Under the pieces are notes generated by a model. The model was not told the DNA's origin and searched no databases. It was given only the letters and a program-made list of their open reading frames with translations. A stretch of DNA of 64,000 bases, from assembly GCA_947000775.1 (NCBI GenBank), contig CAMQGK010000638.1, forward strand, positions 22,956,001-23,020,000. Direction: 5' to 3'. Origin of the DNA: Pterois miles (lineage: Eukaryota > Chordata > Actinopteri > Perciformes > Scorpaenidae). Positions 23,040-35,100 of this stretch are shown here, in pieces; the stretch's first letter is position 1, and each line of letters begins with the position of its first letter. A program made the position numbers and the translations under genes.

Positions 23040-23350
23040 AAATTGACAAATGATTTATTATAATTACTACACAAATTGCCTAGGTTACTTTACTTTCTTA
23101 TGTAAAATGAAAAACTAAGCAGTAAAAAACAATGGCTTACAAGATTTCACCAGCAAACTCTGTGGGTCCAGCCCAGACAGCTCCCTCCATCCAGTCCCCG
23201 GCGGGGTGCGATTCCTGCTGGCAGCGGTCCGACGTGCTGCTCTGGATCCCGCTGCAACAGACTGCTGTACGGGCAGTTTGCAGACGGGCTGCTGGTGATG
23301 CACAAGCATGCACTACAACAAGCTAACTGTTGCATTAGCTAACACTACTA
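23040..23350. other. GC-rich island, unassigned (possible repeat)
   Basis: A sharp GC-rich interval in AT-rich surroundings (CCGGCGGGGTGCGATTCCTG near 23198, GCAGCGGTCCGACGTGCTGC near 23221). Three overlapping frames are open across it on both strands, as expected from high GC. It could be an element end or regulatory sequence. Confidence 0.3.
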
Positions 23351-23721
23351 GCTGACTACAACTCAATAAATAGGCCTAAATGAAAAGGATTTGTTTTGTT
23401 GTGTTTAAAAGTAGTTCACACAATTTACACATTATAATAAATTTTCTAATAAGCTGTTTCATACTTAACTGCCAGTTCATCATGTACAAATACAGCAGTA
23501 GAGGCTGAAGATGATATCTGGAAACATTGGACCAACGTGCTGTCAATCATGTATTCTGCTCTTTGTTGATTGGAAGGAAGCCAAGGGAGCTTAACCGCTT
23601 ATCTCGTTAGGGGTCACGGGCGGACCATGCTAACCATCAAGGTTATCCTTCATGAAGTCAATTAAAACCTGTTTAGTCATCTAAAAATGTGTTCGGTTCA
23701 GTGTTCGGTTGTATTTAGCTC
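23351..23721. other. No gene recognised
   Basis: AT-rich DNA without features that I can support. Confidence 0.35.
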
Positions 23722-23860
23722 CACCCTCTGGTGTCACTCCTGGTCCCAAAAAAACAACACGGCGACAGCCAAACTTGAGGCTTCAAAACGGCAGTCCACA
23801 AACCAACGACTGACGTCATAGTGACGACATCCACTTTTTATATACAGCCAATCGTCCACA
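23722..23860 (-). repeat. Family D repeat, copy 3 (5' part only)
   Basis: Reverse strand reads GGATGTCGTCACTATGACGTC, GTTTGTGGACTGCCGTTTTG, AAGCCTCAAGTTTGGCTGTC: the first ~130 bases of family D. The rest is missing. Confidence 0.75.
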
Positions 23861-25309
23861 CAGACCCCTCTGTCCAGGAGAACTGATAGGAAATATCTTG
23901 TGCCTATCATCATTAATTCACACTTTGAGAATCCTGCTATTTGTGTCAAAAAAGGGCATGATATAAATTGGGAATAATATGCAATGACAATGTGATTTTA
24001 ACTTGTAGACACTTATTATATTACTTTATTTTCTCTTATATTACACTTATTATCCGTAATTCCTTTTACATATAACACTGCAGCTCCATACCCACCCATA
24101 ATCCTACTAGCTCTGATCAAAATAAAAAAAAAACATCATTAGCATCAAGAATAACAAAAACAGAAAACAATAGGAAATTTAAATACTTTTGACATTCATC
24201 ACATATGAGATTGACCTGAAAAACAAGACTTGCATCAGGTGTTACGTTATATGAATAAGCTGCTTAAAGGAATGTAACACAGCAGCCAAAATAACTCACT
24301 TAGTTAATTGAAACTTGGAGAAGATCAATAAGCTCCTGGTCCCTCTCTCCTAATTCCAGTATTAATTAAAGATACTCACTTTGAAGAGTGTTTTTTTCTC
24401 TTCAGTATCTAGTTAATTAGAAACTTTGAAGCTGTAAAAAAACGGCTCCAAACTAAATGAACGAAACAACAGTAGATCAAATTAAGCCACAGGATCTTAA
24501 TCAGAACTTCAACTTGAAGGTATTTTGTAGTGAATCGACCACAAATCCACATTATGGTATCATCATCAACTGAATCTGTCAGTGCAGTCCTGTGAGGCTG
24601 TGGCTTTAGCAGCTTTTGACTGGCTTCACAGTCAGAATTTAAATGACATGTTAGAGGTCTGGGACAAAGCAGCGCTGCCCTGAAATTGTTCCACAGTGGC
24701 CTAAAGCGCAGGAATATGAGGCGAATGGCTTTCATTGCATCATAACCTTGACCGCAGCGGCTGCTCTGCTTTGAGCTTTGGCCATTGGTGCGCTCGAGGG
24801 CCACTTTGTGCCAGCATTACCCCTCCATGTCGTCCTGCCATCACAGTCCAGCAAGCCCAGTGGCAAAAAATAATAAAAATGAAATGTCAAATCAAAGCGA
24901 GGACAGAGAATGGTCTTTACCACAGGGCTTAAATTTTTGAGTGAAATGGAAAAGCGTATTTACTGCCGCTATTCTCTGTATTGGGGGTGGATATACAACA
25001 AATTGAGTCAATGAAATATGGAATGAGCTAAATTCCCACTCAGCTTCTTAGTAAAATGTTCATCCTGTGACAAGAAACATGATGATTAGTGTTATATAAA
25101 GAACTGTAACATGAATAAAGAACTTTCATTTTGATATAATAGCATTATGAGACTTAAACATTATTTTTTTTATACTTTCTGTAGACTGGTAACACAATGA
25201 CAGCTTATAAAACACAAAACAACAGCTCAGTTAGCATTGATAGCTTAAAAAATACTTCTTTTCTACTTTTGAATTGGACTGTATATCAAGATTTTCACCA
25301 GCCCACTCA
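23861..25309. promoter_or_regulatory. Single-copy stretch with candidate conserved element
   Basis: Most is AT-rich and featureless. 24650-24930 stands out: CACAGTGGCCTAAAGCGC, GACCGCAGCGGCTGC, GAGCTTTGGCCATTGGTGCG and GCCAGCATTACCCC within a repeat-free, balanced block. Frames on both strands are open here, which argues against one true exon. Confidence 0.3.
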
Positions 25310-25820
25310 CTCTAAATGACATGTGAGTGACATGGTAATTTGTGAATCATTTTGCATGTAATAACAACGCAGTTCTTGCTTTAGGCATGTCATTTCACGC
25401 TATGTTGTCTGTACTGACTGTACTGGAAAAGCATCCACGTAAATACTGTATGTTCATCTCTAAGTGAGGAAAAGTGAGCAACTTAGGGTGGATGGTACAA
25501 CAAGCACAGGTCTTTCAATCAGGAGACCAGTTTTCATGTACCAAAGGTTTGTTGAGTTATTTTATGTTAGTGTGTATTTTAGTTAGTTTACATACTTATT
25601 TTAAGCCCAACTATGATGTTTTCCCTAAACCTAACTAAGTGGTTTTGCTGCCTAAAGCTGACTGCGGCCATAACCATAGTTTTGTTGCATGGCATGAAAA
25701 TGAAACATGCAAACAGGTGTGCAAATGATGAGAAAAGGCTAAAATGCGTTCTCATAACACACAATTCCTTGTAATGTCATGCTATTTGTATGCCTTCCCA
25801 TGAGATTAGCTTGTTTTAAC
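25310..25820 (+). repeat. Family A repeat, copy 8 (nearly full length)
   Basis: Upstream module (GCATGTAATAACAACGCAG, GCATCCACGTAAATACTG), hallmark (GGTACAACAAGCACAGG), TCAATCAGGAGACCAG, AAGCCCAACTATGATG, CCTAAACCTAACTAAGTGG, GGCTAAAATGCGTTCTC, and terminal TTCCCATGAGATTAGC. Confidence 0.8.
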
Positions 25821-26089
25821 AGACATAAAATGCATTTTTGTTCATTGGAATGTAATGTTCATGCACCCACAGACAGTAATACCACAAGAATCCCAGAAGT
25901 TCACACCGCAGGCTTCCCCATTTGGTCTATTTTTTAAAACACTGCATTATTTAGTATAAGAAGGAACAAGTATCTTGGATATTCCATCCATCTATTCTCA
26001 CAACTCCTGTACAGCGTCACAGGAAGCTGGAGACTATTCCAGCATGCACTGGGTGAGATGAAGAGTGCACCCTGGACAAGTTGTCAAAC
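25821..26089. other. No gene recognised
   Basis: Short interval between two family A copies; no clear feature. Confidence 0.35.
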
Positions 26090-26625
26090 AAAAAAGCATG
26101 TGAATGACATGATAATAATGTGCAAAGTAAAAGCATGCAATAAGAACGTCATTCTTGCTTCCGGCATGTCATGTTTAAGCCATGTAATCTGTGCTGACTA
26201 TAATGTAAATGCATCCACATACATATTGCTACGCTAAGAGCTAGTAATAAAGTATAGAAAGTATGAGACGGATATTGTGTTTTCCATACTTATGTTGTTT
26301 CTGTACTCAGTTAAAATACATATTTTGAGGCAGTTCTTATTCCTAGGGCACCAAATACCGAGGCTTTGTCATGCCCCTTAATGTGTGATACCAATGCACA
26401 AGGCACCTTTTAGTACCTGTATGAAATGCACTGGCATTCAATTAAGTACGATGTAAGTCCATCTGCGTCAGCAGTAAATGCTCAGAGAAAGTGCGCCGGG
26501 TGACAGAGTTAAAAGAAAGAGTGGAAATACACAGCTTGGGTGGACAGGGTTGGAGATGGATAGGTCCAACAAACATAAGGTTTTCATCCAGGCAAACCAT
26601 TCTTCATATAAGCCAAATATTAAAG
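26090..26625 (+). repeat. Family A repeat, copy 9
   Basis: Carries the GCATGCAATAAGAACGTC module, then GGGCACCAAATACCGAGGC, CTCAGAGAAAGTGCGCCG, GGTCCAACAAACATAAGG and TTCATCCAGG. The two upstream modules lie in series here, so they may belong to one long element. The downstream module is missing. Confidence 0.75.
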
Positions 26626-27764
26626 GTGTGCATCCCTCTGGCTCCGCTGCTGGACAAAGACATCACCGAGTCAGAGGTTTTGATAAACCGTCTACCCCCT
26701 TTCAACTATATTGTGGTCATTTTGTGCAATCAAGAAACAAAACAATTAACAGTACGTTTCAAAAAAGACTTAGATTAAATGCACCTTGAAAGAGAAATGT
26801 TCATACTCAATACAACATGATGCAAAGGCCTCATATTGTGAGACAGATTTCCCATCCTCTGCCCACAGAGACATGATGCATGTTGGTGCACCTCACCCTC
26901 TTTGCACATGCAAGCGATATTATCAACACGCCATGGATCAAGCAGTTATGGCAGCCTCCTGAGAGTCCAGATGCTGCAGGGAAGACCTCCGTTGACCTCC
27001 CAGCAGACCTGGGATCAGTGTACTGCGGGCCCACAATGATCATCCTAGGGCCCTTTTAGATGAGGTGTGCATAATGGGGAGGTTTCTCTCACTGAAGGAT
27101 GAATCAATGTGGCATGAAGAAGAGAATTTCCACCCCATTTCCCCCCCTGATTACCCCACCACATACAGCTCCTTAATAGCTTGTTGTGTGTCATAAATCT
27201 CTTTTTACCACCATAGCATCACAGATGTATTACAGTGTATGCCTTACATATTAAACCAAAGGTGTCAGTGGGATTTGGTGCCAGTAGCATGTTGAGGCAG
27301 TACTGTAAGGATTCAGGATTCAGTTGTCAGGAATATGTTAGCCAAGACACTGAGCCATGATGTGCAACTGGCCTGCTTATCTTCAAACAGCTCTCTAGTT
27401 TATAATAAAGCTGTCCCTGTATGGGATGATGAGAATGATGCTGCTTCTTTCACCTGGCAGGTGGGACTGCAATGGACGTTCAGGTCCACAGGCAATACAG
27501 ACAGCACAAACTGTGACTGTGCAGGGGCTAAGGGTCACTGGCATCAGGTACCAGTCAGTTTCTGAACTGGAAATACTGCTTCAAACCTTTTTATTTAGTT
27601 ATTAGATTTGCAATATACAGTACATACAATTAATCTATAGAAACATTCCAAACATACATATATACCATCTTAAATGTACTATGTTATTGCCCATTAGACA
27701 ATCAGATCTACACACAGTATTGACATATTATCACCTTATAATGTTGTTGTGGTTGTTGTGTTAG
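26626..27764. other. Gene-free stretch, possible regulatory DNA at 26860-27060
   Basis: Repeat-free, with a less AT-biased interval (GACCTCCCAGCAGACCTGGG near 26995). A 103-codon frame overlapping the family A end is chance. Confidence 0.3.
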
Positions 27765-28080
27765 TGAACTATCTGGAGCAACATTACAATTTATTTGGAG
27801 TTGTGTTTCTGACAACCTGACGAATATAAGTTCAATATTCACCCTGTTTAGCTCTGTTTTTGTCTCCACCAACGACTGAGAAATATCTGGCTCTTTATCA
27901 GCTTCAGCGCCACTATCTTCACCGGTGAGTCCCTATTTGTCTGCTGTTTGGTGCTGGGCAGGTAGTTTACAGTGGGTTTATCAGAGTTTACTCACTGAAA
28001 TCAGCTGAGTTGATCGGAGTCATGAGAGCAAACTAAATTAATAAAGTTATGAGCAGTGAGCTTAAAGATGGTAAAATGCT
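27765..28080 (+). repeat. Family C repeat, copy 3
   Basis: Shares GACAACCTGACGAATATAAG (compare CTACCTGGTGAATGTAAG at 810), GTTTGGTGCTGGGCAGG, TTACAGTGGGTTTATCAGAG and ACTCACTGAAATCAGCTGAG with copies 1 and 2, in order. A family D copy follows within 75 bases. Confidence 0.6.
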
Positions 28081-28149
28081 CTAAAACACAGCGACGTCTT
28101 TCACGTTACACGGTATTGATTGGAACAACAAAAAACATCGCAGCGACCA

Positions 28150-28575
28150 CATGATAATACCATAGACATATAAGAAGTAGACATAGTCACCATGATGCCA
28201 CCCATTGGTTTGTGGACTGCTGTTCTGAAACCTTGAGTTTAACATTTTGGCTGTCGCCATCTTGTTGTTTTGCTCCCCAAACCGGACAGCATTTATTAGC
28301 GACCTGTCAGTCTCGAGGTAGTCACGCCCTAAAGCGTCCCCCACTTTATGGTCTATTTGACTCTAAACGGGACCATAATTTACTAAATCATACTGTACTG
28401 AAGACTTGAAACTAGCGATTGCGACCATAAACTCATGTTTACAATGTTTACTGACATAATAAATTAAGTGAGAAGTAAGTTCATTTTCTCATAGACTTCT
28501 ATACAATCAGACTTGTTTTTGCAACCAGGAGTCGCCCCCTGCTGGCTGTTAGAAAGAATGCAAATTGTCACTTTT
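28150..28575 (+). repeat. Family D repeat, copy 2
   Basis: Block-by-block match to 21125-21612, including TATAAGAAGTAGACATAGTC, TTTATGGTCTATTTGACTC, GGGACCATAATTTACTAAAT and GTCGCCCCCTGCTGGCTG. No coding potential. Confidence 0.85.
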
Positions 28576-29479
28576 CAGACCAGGAGGTTGTCGTAATTAT
28601 ACTGAAAATAAAACAAAAATTAATGAAATTACTCTTCTTCCCCTTCTCCCTCTCTGACTCTCCTTCTCCAGGAAATGACCCACAACTGGAAGCCATTTTC
28701 CCTCCTCTCCTGTCACCCCCAATGAATATTTTAGGACCACACAGCTGGCACAATGCAGAAGCAGCCTTGATAATTCAATCAAGGCAATCAAGGGAGGCCC
28801 CGAATGCAAAACTTACAAATGTGAAGAGCTCCTTTCATTTGTTATATGATCCATTACCATTAGCGGGAATACCAAATTTATATTATTTTTAAAATTTTTG
28901 AAATTCATTACATTCTTTGTCAGAAAGTAGTTGATCGGAATGTAGTTTTTGTGCATGTTTTTGTGAAAAATAGATATACAGATAACCTCCTCAATTGTTC
29001 TTTGGGTTTGTGAATAACATTTATTTCCACTGAAATCTCATGAGACTAACATCTGCCAATATCTTCTAATATCACTGATCTGTGCTGCCTCATGGTGTTG
29101 TTCACATGAGCTTCACAGGAAGGGTAAAACATGCAGCAGCACCAAAGTAGTAGAATGGTGTATGCTCGTACTCTTTCACCTTGAGATGTCAAAAATAGGG
29201 AGGAGCAGAACAATTTGGGTTTCAGAGACTTTGTTACTTGCATTCTGGTGACTTTTAGGATGAAAATAGGATGAAAAATAACAAAATATTAAGCACATTG
29301 CAACAGCATTTTTTATTGTAAAATAGGCCTACTTTTAATTTTTTATTTTTTTAATTGTCAGGAAAGAAAATTGAATATTTGCCACTCTGGCGTGAACTTG
29401 TGTGAATTTCTGGCATTCATTCATATTTTGCCCCTGCTTGAGTAGGCTACTTCTTCCTATAATACTCTCCATTTCTCCC
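28576..29479. promoter_or_regulatory. Single-copy stretch with candidate conserved element
   Basis: 28650-28870 is repeat-free and rich in homeobox-like and pyrimidine-rich motifs (GAAGCCATTTTCCCTCC, CCCCAATGAATATTTTAGG, CTTGATAATTCAATCAAGG). The palindromic TTGATAATTCAATCAA at 28768 is notable. The remainder is AT-rich and featureless. Confidence 0.3.
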
Positions 29480-29880
29480 TCCATCTCTCAGTCGCTGAAG
29501 CCCTTTTCATACATAACGTGATAATGGCACCACCGCTCTCTGAAACCTATTATTTCCATTGGTTTGTGCTACGGCACGCTGGCGTTTTGCTGCATCGAGC
29601 AAAGCCCAAATTCAGGCGTTGCATGTCGTGAGCATCTCTTCCACTGGGAAATGTCATTTGGTGTAGCTGTACTGTTGTCCAGGTGGAAACAGTAGAGCTT
29701 CTACCCACTGTACAGCCCCAGAAAGAGGCTGAGATGAGAAAAAGGAAAAAGAAAGGGTGTGAGCATTTGCTTTAAACTGGGAGAAATATGAGAAATTTTA
29801 AGAGGACCATAAAAAACATGAGTCTTCTGGGAAAATCAGGATAGTTGTCAAGTATCTGTATGACGGATTTCTTGTGGTGG
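29480..29880 (+). repeat. Family G repeat, copy 1
   Basis: CCACCGCTCTCTGAAACC, TATTATTTCCATTGG and, later, CTTCTGGGAAAATCAGGATAG, TTGTCAAGTATC parallel 31700-31840 (CACCGCTGGGCTCTGAAACC, GATTATTTCCAACG, CTCCTGGGAAAACCAGGAGAG, TTAGCAAGTAC). Spacing differs, so each copy carries indels. Confidence 0.6.
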
Positions 29881-30029
29881 TGTGTCACACCCATATATGA
29901 AACCCATAAAACATAAACATTTTCACCACTTTTGGCTCATGTGCAAATTGTCATTTGTTTCTGAGCATGTTTAACCCCTCAAATATGTGATTCATTTCAG
30001 AAAATAATAATAATAGTAAATTATGGTCT

Positions 30030-30565
30030 CATTTAAAGTCACAAGGGCATGGCTACCTTGTGATTGTGACAGCTCCCCAAAACTGAAGCAAAAACATCTC
30101 AATCGCCCCCTGGTGGCTGGCTTCTGTATAGGTCATAAATCCAGCCTCATCCATGTTAGTGAATGGGGCAACTAAAAAGTCAAAGAACACGTCAAACACT
30201 TTTTTTCCCCAAAGATAGTTTGTGCCAGTTTAGGTAGCTGTTGATGTATTGTATGTTCAAATGTTAATTTTTCAGTTTTTTCTGAGGTTTGTTTTAAATG
30301 GCTTATGTGATGTTCGAAAATGGGGTGAAACGCCATGATAGTCAGCTGAGAGTGTCTTCGGCCATGCTCGGATCATGACTGGTTTGGCGAGTGACGTTGA
30401 CACCGCAGCTCCACCGGCCAATCACCACGGCGCAGACTCTGGCTTCAAATGACCTCAAAATGTCAAGATGGCAGCTCCCGTATTTGGGATGTTCTAGCTT
30501 CACTTCTATACAGTGGGAGGAAGTGGAGATGCATCGTCCATCTTTATATACAGTTTTTGTTCTCG
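30030..30565 (+). repeat. Family J repeat, near-complete
   Basis: From GACAGCTCCCCAAAACTGAAG and ATCTCAATCGCCCCCTGG to AAGATGGCAGCTCCCGTATT, TCTATACAGTGGGAGGAAG and CATCTTTATATACAG. The left part resembles 63035-63085. The last 20 bases resemble the reverse of the start of family D. Confidence 0.6.
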
Positions 30566-31319
30566 ACCTGGAAGCACCTCTCAAACCCTCTCAGACTCAT
30601 AAATTAGCTGAGAGTTTGATACAACACTTGGCATGCCTCAGTGTGGCAGTGGCACTTGTATGTTTGGACACCTTACTATGAGTCGTTTATGGTCAACCAA
30701 TTACTGATGTAAGGTGGCTATCCTGTTACTTGTATGTCATCTTGTTTCAGAGAGAGAAGTGCAAAGTCTGTGCTAGAATACACCGACTGCACACAGAACT
30801 CAGCTACATTATTAGGCAATGGGATTTTTCTTTGCTGTCAAAGCTACATATGCAAATGTGACAGCAATGTACCAACTGGTCATGAAGAGCAGTGGGAGAG
30901 CTCTACGCATTAGTCATCCCCGCAGAATGAACCGCACTGACAGAACCACTAATTAATGGTTTAAAAAAAGATTCAAGAGTGATTTCCATCCAGCTCTCCT
31001 CCACCTAATCAGTTTATAATAGCGTTTTCGTCCTCCGGGATGATAATGTCTCCTCTCACATGTCTGCTTGCTCTGTCATTAAGCCCTTGCAGGAGCTGAA
31101 GTGGATTTGTCTGGAGGTGTTTTGTAGAAATTGTGCTTCTACTGTAAGGACCATAGTAAATAAGATGAAAAAAGGCGTGATAGGAGAAAGTGGATAAACA
31201 CTTAGGTTACCCAGTGTTGACTGTGTCCAACATTTATTAGAATACAGACTTTATACCAAAACATGGGTTCACACTGGAGTTAGTCATGGATTTAATGTCT
31301 TCAGCTTTTAGAGGCCATA
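30566..31319. promoter_or_regulatory. Single-copy stretch with candidate conserved element
   Basis: 30880-31110 is repeat-free and dense in typical developmental-enhancer motifs: ACCACTAATTAATGG near 30945, ATCAGTTTATAATAGCG near 31008 and CTGTCATTAAGCCC near 31073. Nothing coding. Confidence 0.35.
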
Positions 31320-31560
31320 ATAAAGGACCAGTGCGTAATAATTAGGGAGATCTGTGGGCTGAAATTGAATATATTACAATATATTCTTATCCAACGGTTC
31401 ACATGATGTCTTTCGAAAAATGCATTCCATCTTTTTTGTTTGTTTTCCTATGAATGTCCAGCAACGTGTTGATTTCCGTTTGTTTCAGTCTTCACAGGAA
31501 ACAACACAGCGACGGGTGTGGTGGTCAGACACTTTGTTTCCTGCATAATGATGACTTGTG
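31320..31560 (+). repeat. GGACCAGTGCGTAATA repeat with family K segment
   Basis: Opens with GGACCAGTGCGTAATAATTA then GGGAGATCTGTGGGCTGAA, a pattern I recall as a common fish repeat. Continues into the family K block shared with 16060-16160, then GGAAACAACACAGCGACG. Confidence 0.6.
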
Positions 31561-31649
31561 AATCTCTGGTATAAATTAGTATTCATCAGTTTTTACTAAT
31601 TCATTAATTTTTAGAATATTTCTTTCTCTTAGTAGCCTACGCTCCATTT

Positions 31650-31870
31650 ATCTCTCCTTCTCTTACTAACCGAAGGCCCTTACAGACACAATGCAACGAC
31701 ACCGCTGGGCTCTGAAACCGATTATTTCCAACGTGCCGTGTTGTTGTGAAGCTGCGCGATAAATTGAGAGAAACTGTGATCCTGAGAGGGCAATGAAGTC
31801 TCCTGGGAAAACCAGGAGAGTTAGCAAGTACAGGATTGGAGTGTAGCACATCTTCACGTTGCCATAACCA
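31650..31870 (+). repeat. Family G repeat, copy 2
   Basis: Shorter partner of 29480-29880. The 118-codon minus-strand frame over it is accidental. Confidence 0.6.
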
Positions 31871-33740
31871 TAATCTTTTCCTCATCTTACCCATATCATA
31901 GTTGCTACACACCAGATTGTAAAAACTGAACCTAAAACAGTATTTTACAGAGTTGTTGTTGTCTGGCGATAGCTTTAATAATTCCATTGTCACAAGTTTA
32001 GTCAGTAAATCAGAAACAAGCTTTTGTAAGATGTAATAAAATAAGAGCTGGTAAATTTATGCAACACAATCCCCAGAAATGGCATAAATCACTGATACGA
32101 TGCATCTCCACCAAAATCCAGTAGTTGCTTTTCTCACCCTCTCAAAATGGTTTTATTACAGAATGTGGAATAATAAGTTTGTGAAAAATGTGTCTGTAAA
32201 TGTGTCTAGTTTCTGTCCCTGTATAAGTAATACATTTTTATTCAGTGTCTCTTACAAGAGAAAATGAATCACAGCTGGTGGATGAAATGTAGTTGATAAC
32301 ATCTCACAGCAAAATTCCTGTTTCCTGCTTTTGAGTTTAATCCTTGAATTATTCTGGCCGAATCTTATTTCACCAAAAAAATAAAATAGTACATATTAAA
32401 GGAGCCTGTGAGTGTTTTTTTTTTTTTTTTTTTTTAACTTGAAATACTTTGCCCATAGGTCTGAGATGTGTAACCCATAATTGGTAAATAAATGGGAAAT
32501 ATGTAAATTACAGAGACTTCACCGCAGAGAGGGATGTCTTTTAAGGACATAGTTTATTTTCTTTTTTTTATAGGATAATGGTACACCAAGACTAATACAA
32601 ATGTCACCTTGAGATATTTGTTAGAGACACACTGTATGAGAATTGCATATACAGTAGATGTAATTACAGTATGTGGATATAGACCATTGGCTTGATAATT
32701 CCAGTGTTTAAGATGATATATTCTCACATGAAAGGGATAGATTGGGAAAGCAGCTGCCGTCGGGGTGACGCTGAGTTCATTCATACCTTTGCTATGGAAA
32801 TGAAGTCACTGCAACACTTCGTATTTGTTTTCCAAGCCTCATTTAAAAAAAGGTGTCTGAGCGGTAACTTGTTTATCACAATAGCAATTCAATTGTGTTT
32901 GTCATAGACCGCTGCACTGACACTGTTTATTTGAATAAGCAAAAATACATCATCCCCCACCCCCACCCCCCCCTCGCATGAAGTGAATGCAATAATCATG
33001 CGCTGTAAGCGAAAGGCTCAGTCGACTCCATGAGGAATGTTAAAGCATGGCAGTAAATTCATTTTAGTCAAGCTTAAACATATTTTTATCAGTTAAGTGA
33101 TCATTGATTGTTGGTTTTGGTGGATCTATGTGGTTTACAAGGACAAATGTTTCCAAGTAACCGTCTTGATTGTCCTGAACAACAACAGATTTTTCTTTTT
33201 GAAAGGTGAGCAGGATTATGATGTATGTGGTCACTGGTCTCTATTGATCCAGCACATGCATTATGTGTAAACCCAATAATCAATACAGCAAGAACCACAG
33301 GAAGAAATTGTCACCCAGTCATGTTTGGATCTGGTATGAACTATAAAAACATTTTACCTTAGCAGTATATAAACATTTAATAAACAGTTCATAAACACTG
33401 TAATGTAGTTATAAGAAGGACATTTTAAAGTGTATATTCTCCTATGAAACCATCCATAACTGGTGTTAATGGATGATGGATAACCGTATAACATCGCTGT
33501 AATTACATTTATTGATATACTGTATGATTACTTCCATGAACCAGTCCATACAGTGTATGATAAAGCTGTTTATACAACTCAATAACAGACAGGTTTAATA
33601 CTCTTGATTAATATTCAAAACTAATGAAGACATAATGAAATCTAGCGTTTCATTCTTGGCAAAAAAAAAGATCATAAATTAATACAGTTTGCTGCAGGTA
33701 CACAGCAGTTTTTGACAATAATAATATAACAAAACTATAA
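31871..33740. other. Gene-free AT-rich stretch
   Basis: Contains a T run (32418-32435) and a C run interval (CCCCCACCCCCACCCCCCCC near 32954). 32740-33080 is the least AT-biased and may be regulatory. No exon or repeat family found. Confidence 0.35.
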
Positions 33741-33960
33741 AATCTACACGTGATAATAATCTTTTTTAATATAGAACCTTTCAAAACACAGTTACAAAGG
33801 CTTTATAGTAAAAATAGAACACGTTCAAAACACAAAGACAATTAAAAAAACTAAAAGTCAATAACTAAACACATACAAACAGAGTAAAGTGAAATAAAAA
33901 GTGAATTTTTAAAGACCAACCAATCACATTTATGTATGAATCCATATACTTACAACAATG
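33741..33960. repeat. Possible repeat: AACCTTTCAAAACACAG-type
   Basis: TTTTTTAATATAGAACCTTTC and CACAGTTACAAAGGCTTTA recall a fish repeat with the formula 'TATAGCACCTTTCA ... CAAAGTGCTTTA'. There is no second copy in the window. Confidence 0.4.
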
Positions 33961-34956
33961 GAGTTAAAAAAAAAAAAAAAAGTGTCCCCAGCCTGACTTT
34001 GGCAAAATCAAAGTGAGTAATAGACCCGCCCGTCCACTGTATGAAAGCATCCTAGTGTCGGGTTTTGTGACGCCGAGACGTTTGGAGCCTTCAGATGAGG
34101 TGGTGTTTACCGTGTTTACAGGTTGTGTCCATATGAACGCCTCCCTCATGTCATATTCACGACCTCGTAAGTAGAAAGTTTCTGAAAGCTCCGAGTTCAC
34201 AACTTGTGACGTGTTTGTTGACGTTGTGAGAAATGGTGGAGCCCATGGAAGCTCATTTATCGCTATATAATAAGTTAATATTGTACAGTTTATTGTAACT
34301 TTAGTTATTTATTGTTTTTCTTGGTAATTCTATAATATGTCTGAGGAAAATGTTGATTTTCGCAACGACCTTGTATTTCTCCTCTGTCATTCTGCCTTTG
34401 CATGTACTGCATTATGTTACCCACTTGCTAGCTTGCTAAACATTAGCCTCTGTGGCTTCTGGACTTGGACAGTAACGTTAATTTTGCCGTTGTTCCTCAC
34501 GACTTAACCACTTGAACGCAACACGTCATGTTGACATTGTCACAAGTTCCATTTGAAGGCACCATATTACACGTCTGCATGAAGGTACAATACTTTGTAG
34601 TGACAGCTGTCACGTGCTGTGTCGTGACAGAAGTAAGTTATGTAGTATATCAAACGAGGAAGACTTCTTGTGCCAGGCAGCTCAAACAAACAGAGGACTT
34701 TAGGACTAGGAGACCCTTGTTCGAGACAGTTACAGTCTTGTAGTTTGTTGCTGTTGATTTGTTGCTTTTGGTTTTGAGGGGCTGGTCTCTACTTTCACTC
34801 ATGTCATCATTCCCACCTCGTTTAGGAGGAAGCAGGGAATAAACCTTGATCAGTTTGACCATTAAAACAAGTTCTAATGGGTTGTGTCTTCATTCAACTG
34901 TGTTGTTGCCACCAGCCACCACAATCAGTGACACAATAAATTAGACCTTATTTTCA
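33961..34956. other. Unassigned; A run then possible element at 34000-34560
   Basis: An A run (33967-33980) is followed by GTGACGCCGAGACGTTTGG, ATTCACGACCTCGTAAG and GTTGACGTTGTGAGAAATGG. The repeated GTGACG/TGACGTT words and CATTAGCCTCTGTGGC suggest an old mobile element, but there is no partner copy here. Confidence 0.3.
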
Positions 34957-35100
34957 AGTCAGTTTTATTTTTGTGTAGTCCCAAAATCACAAACTTGCCT
35001 CAGGCGGTTTTACAATCTGTAGGGGATATGACACGCTCTAACCCCTTTACAGTGCGACCCTCTCATCGGATAAGGAAAAACCTACCTACCTTAACACTGT
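34957..35100 (+). repeat. Interspersed repeat fragment (GCCTCAGGCGGTTTTACAAT type)
   Basis: TCAGTTTTATTTTTGTGTAG, CACAAACTTGCCTCAGGCG, TTTACAATCTGTAGGGG and CATCGGATAAGGAAAAACC match a fish repeat that I know well by wording. Single copy in this window. Confidence 0.55.
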
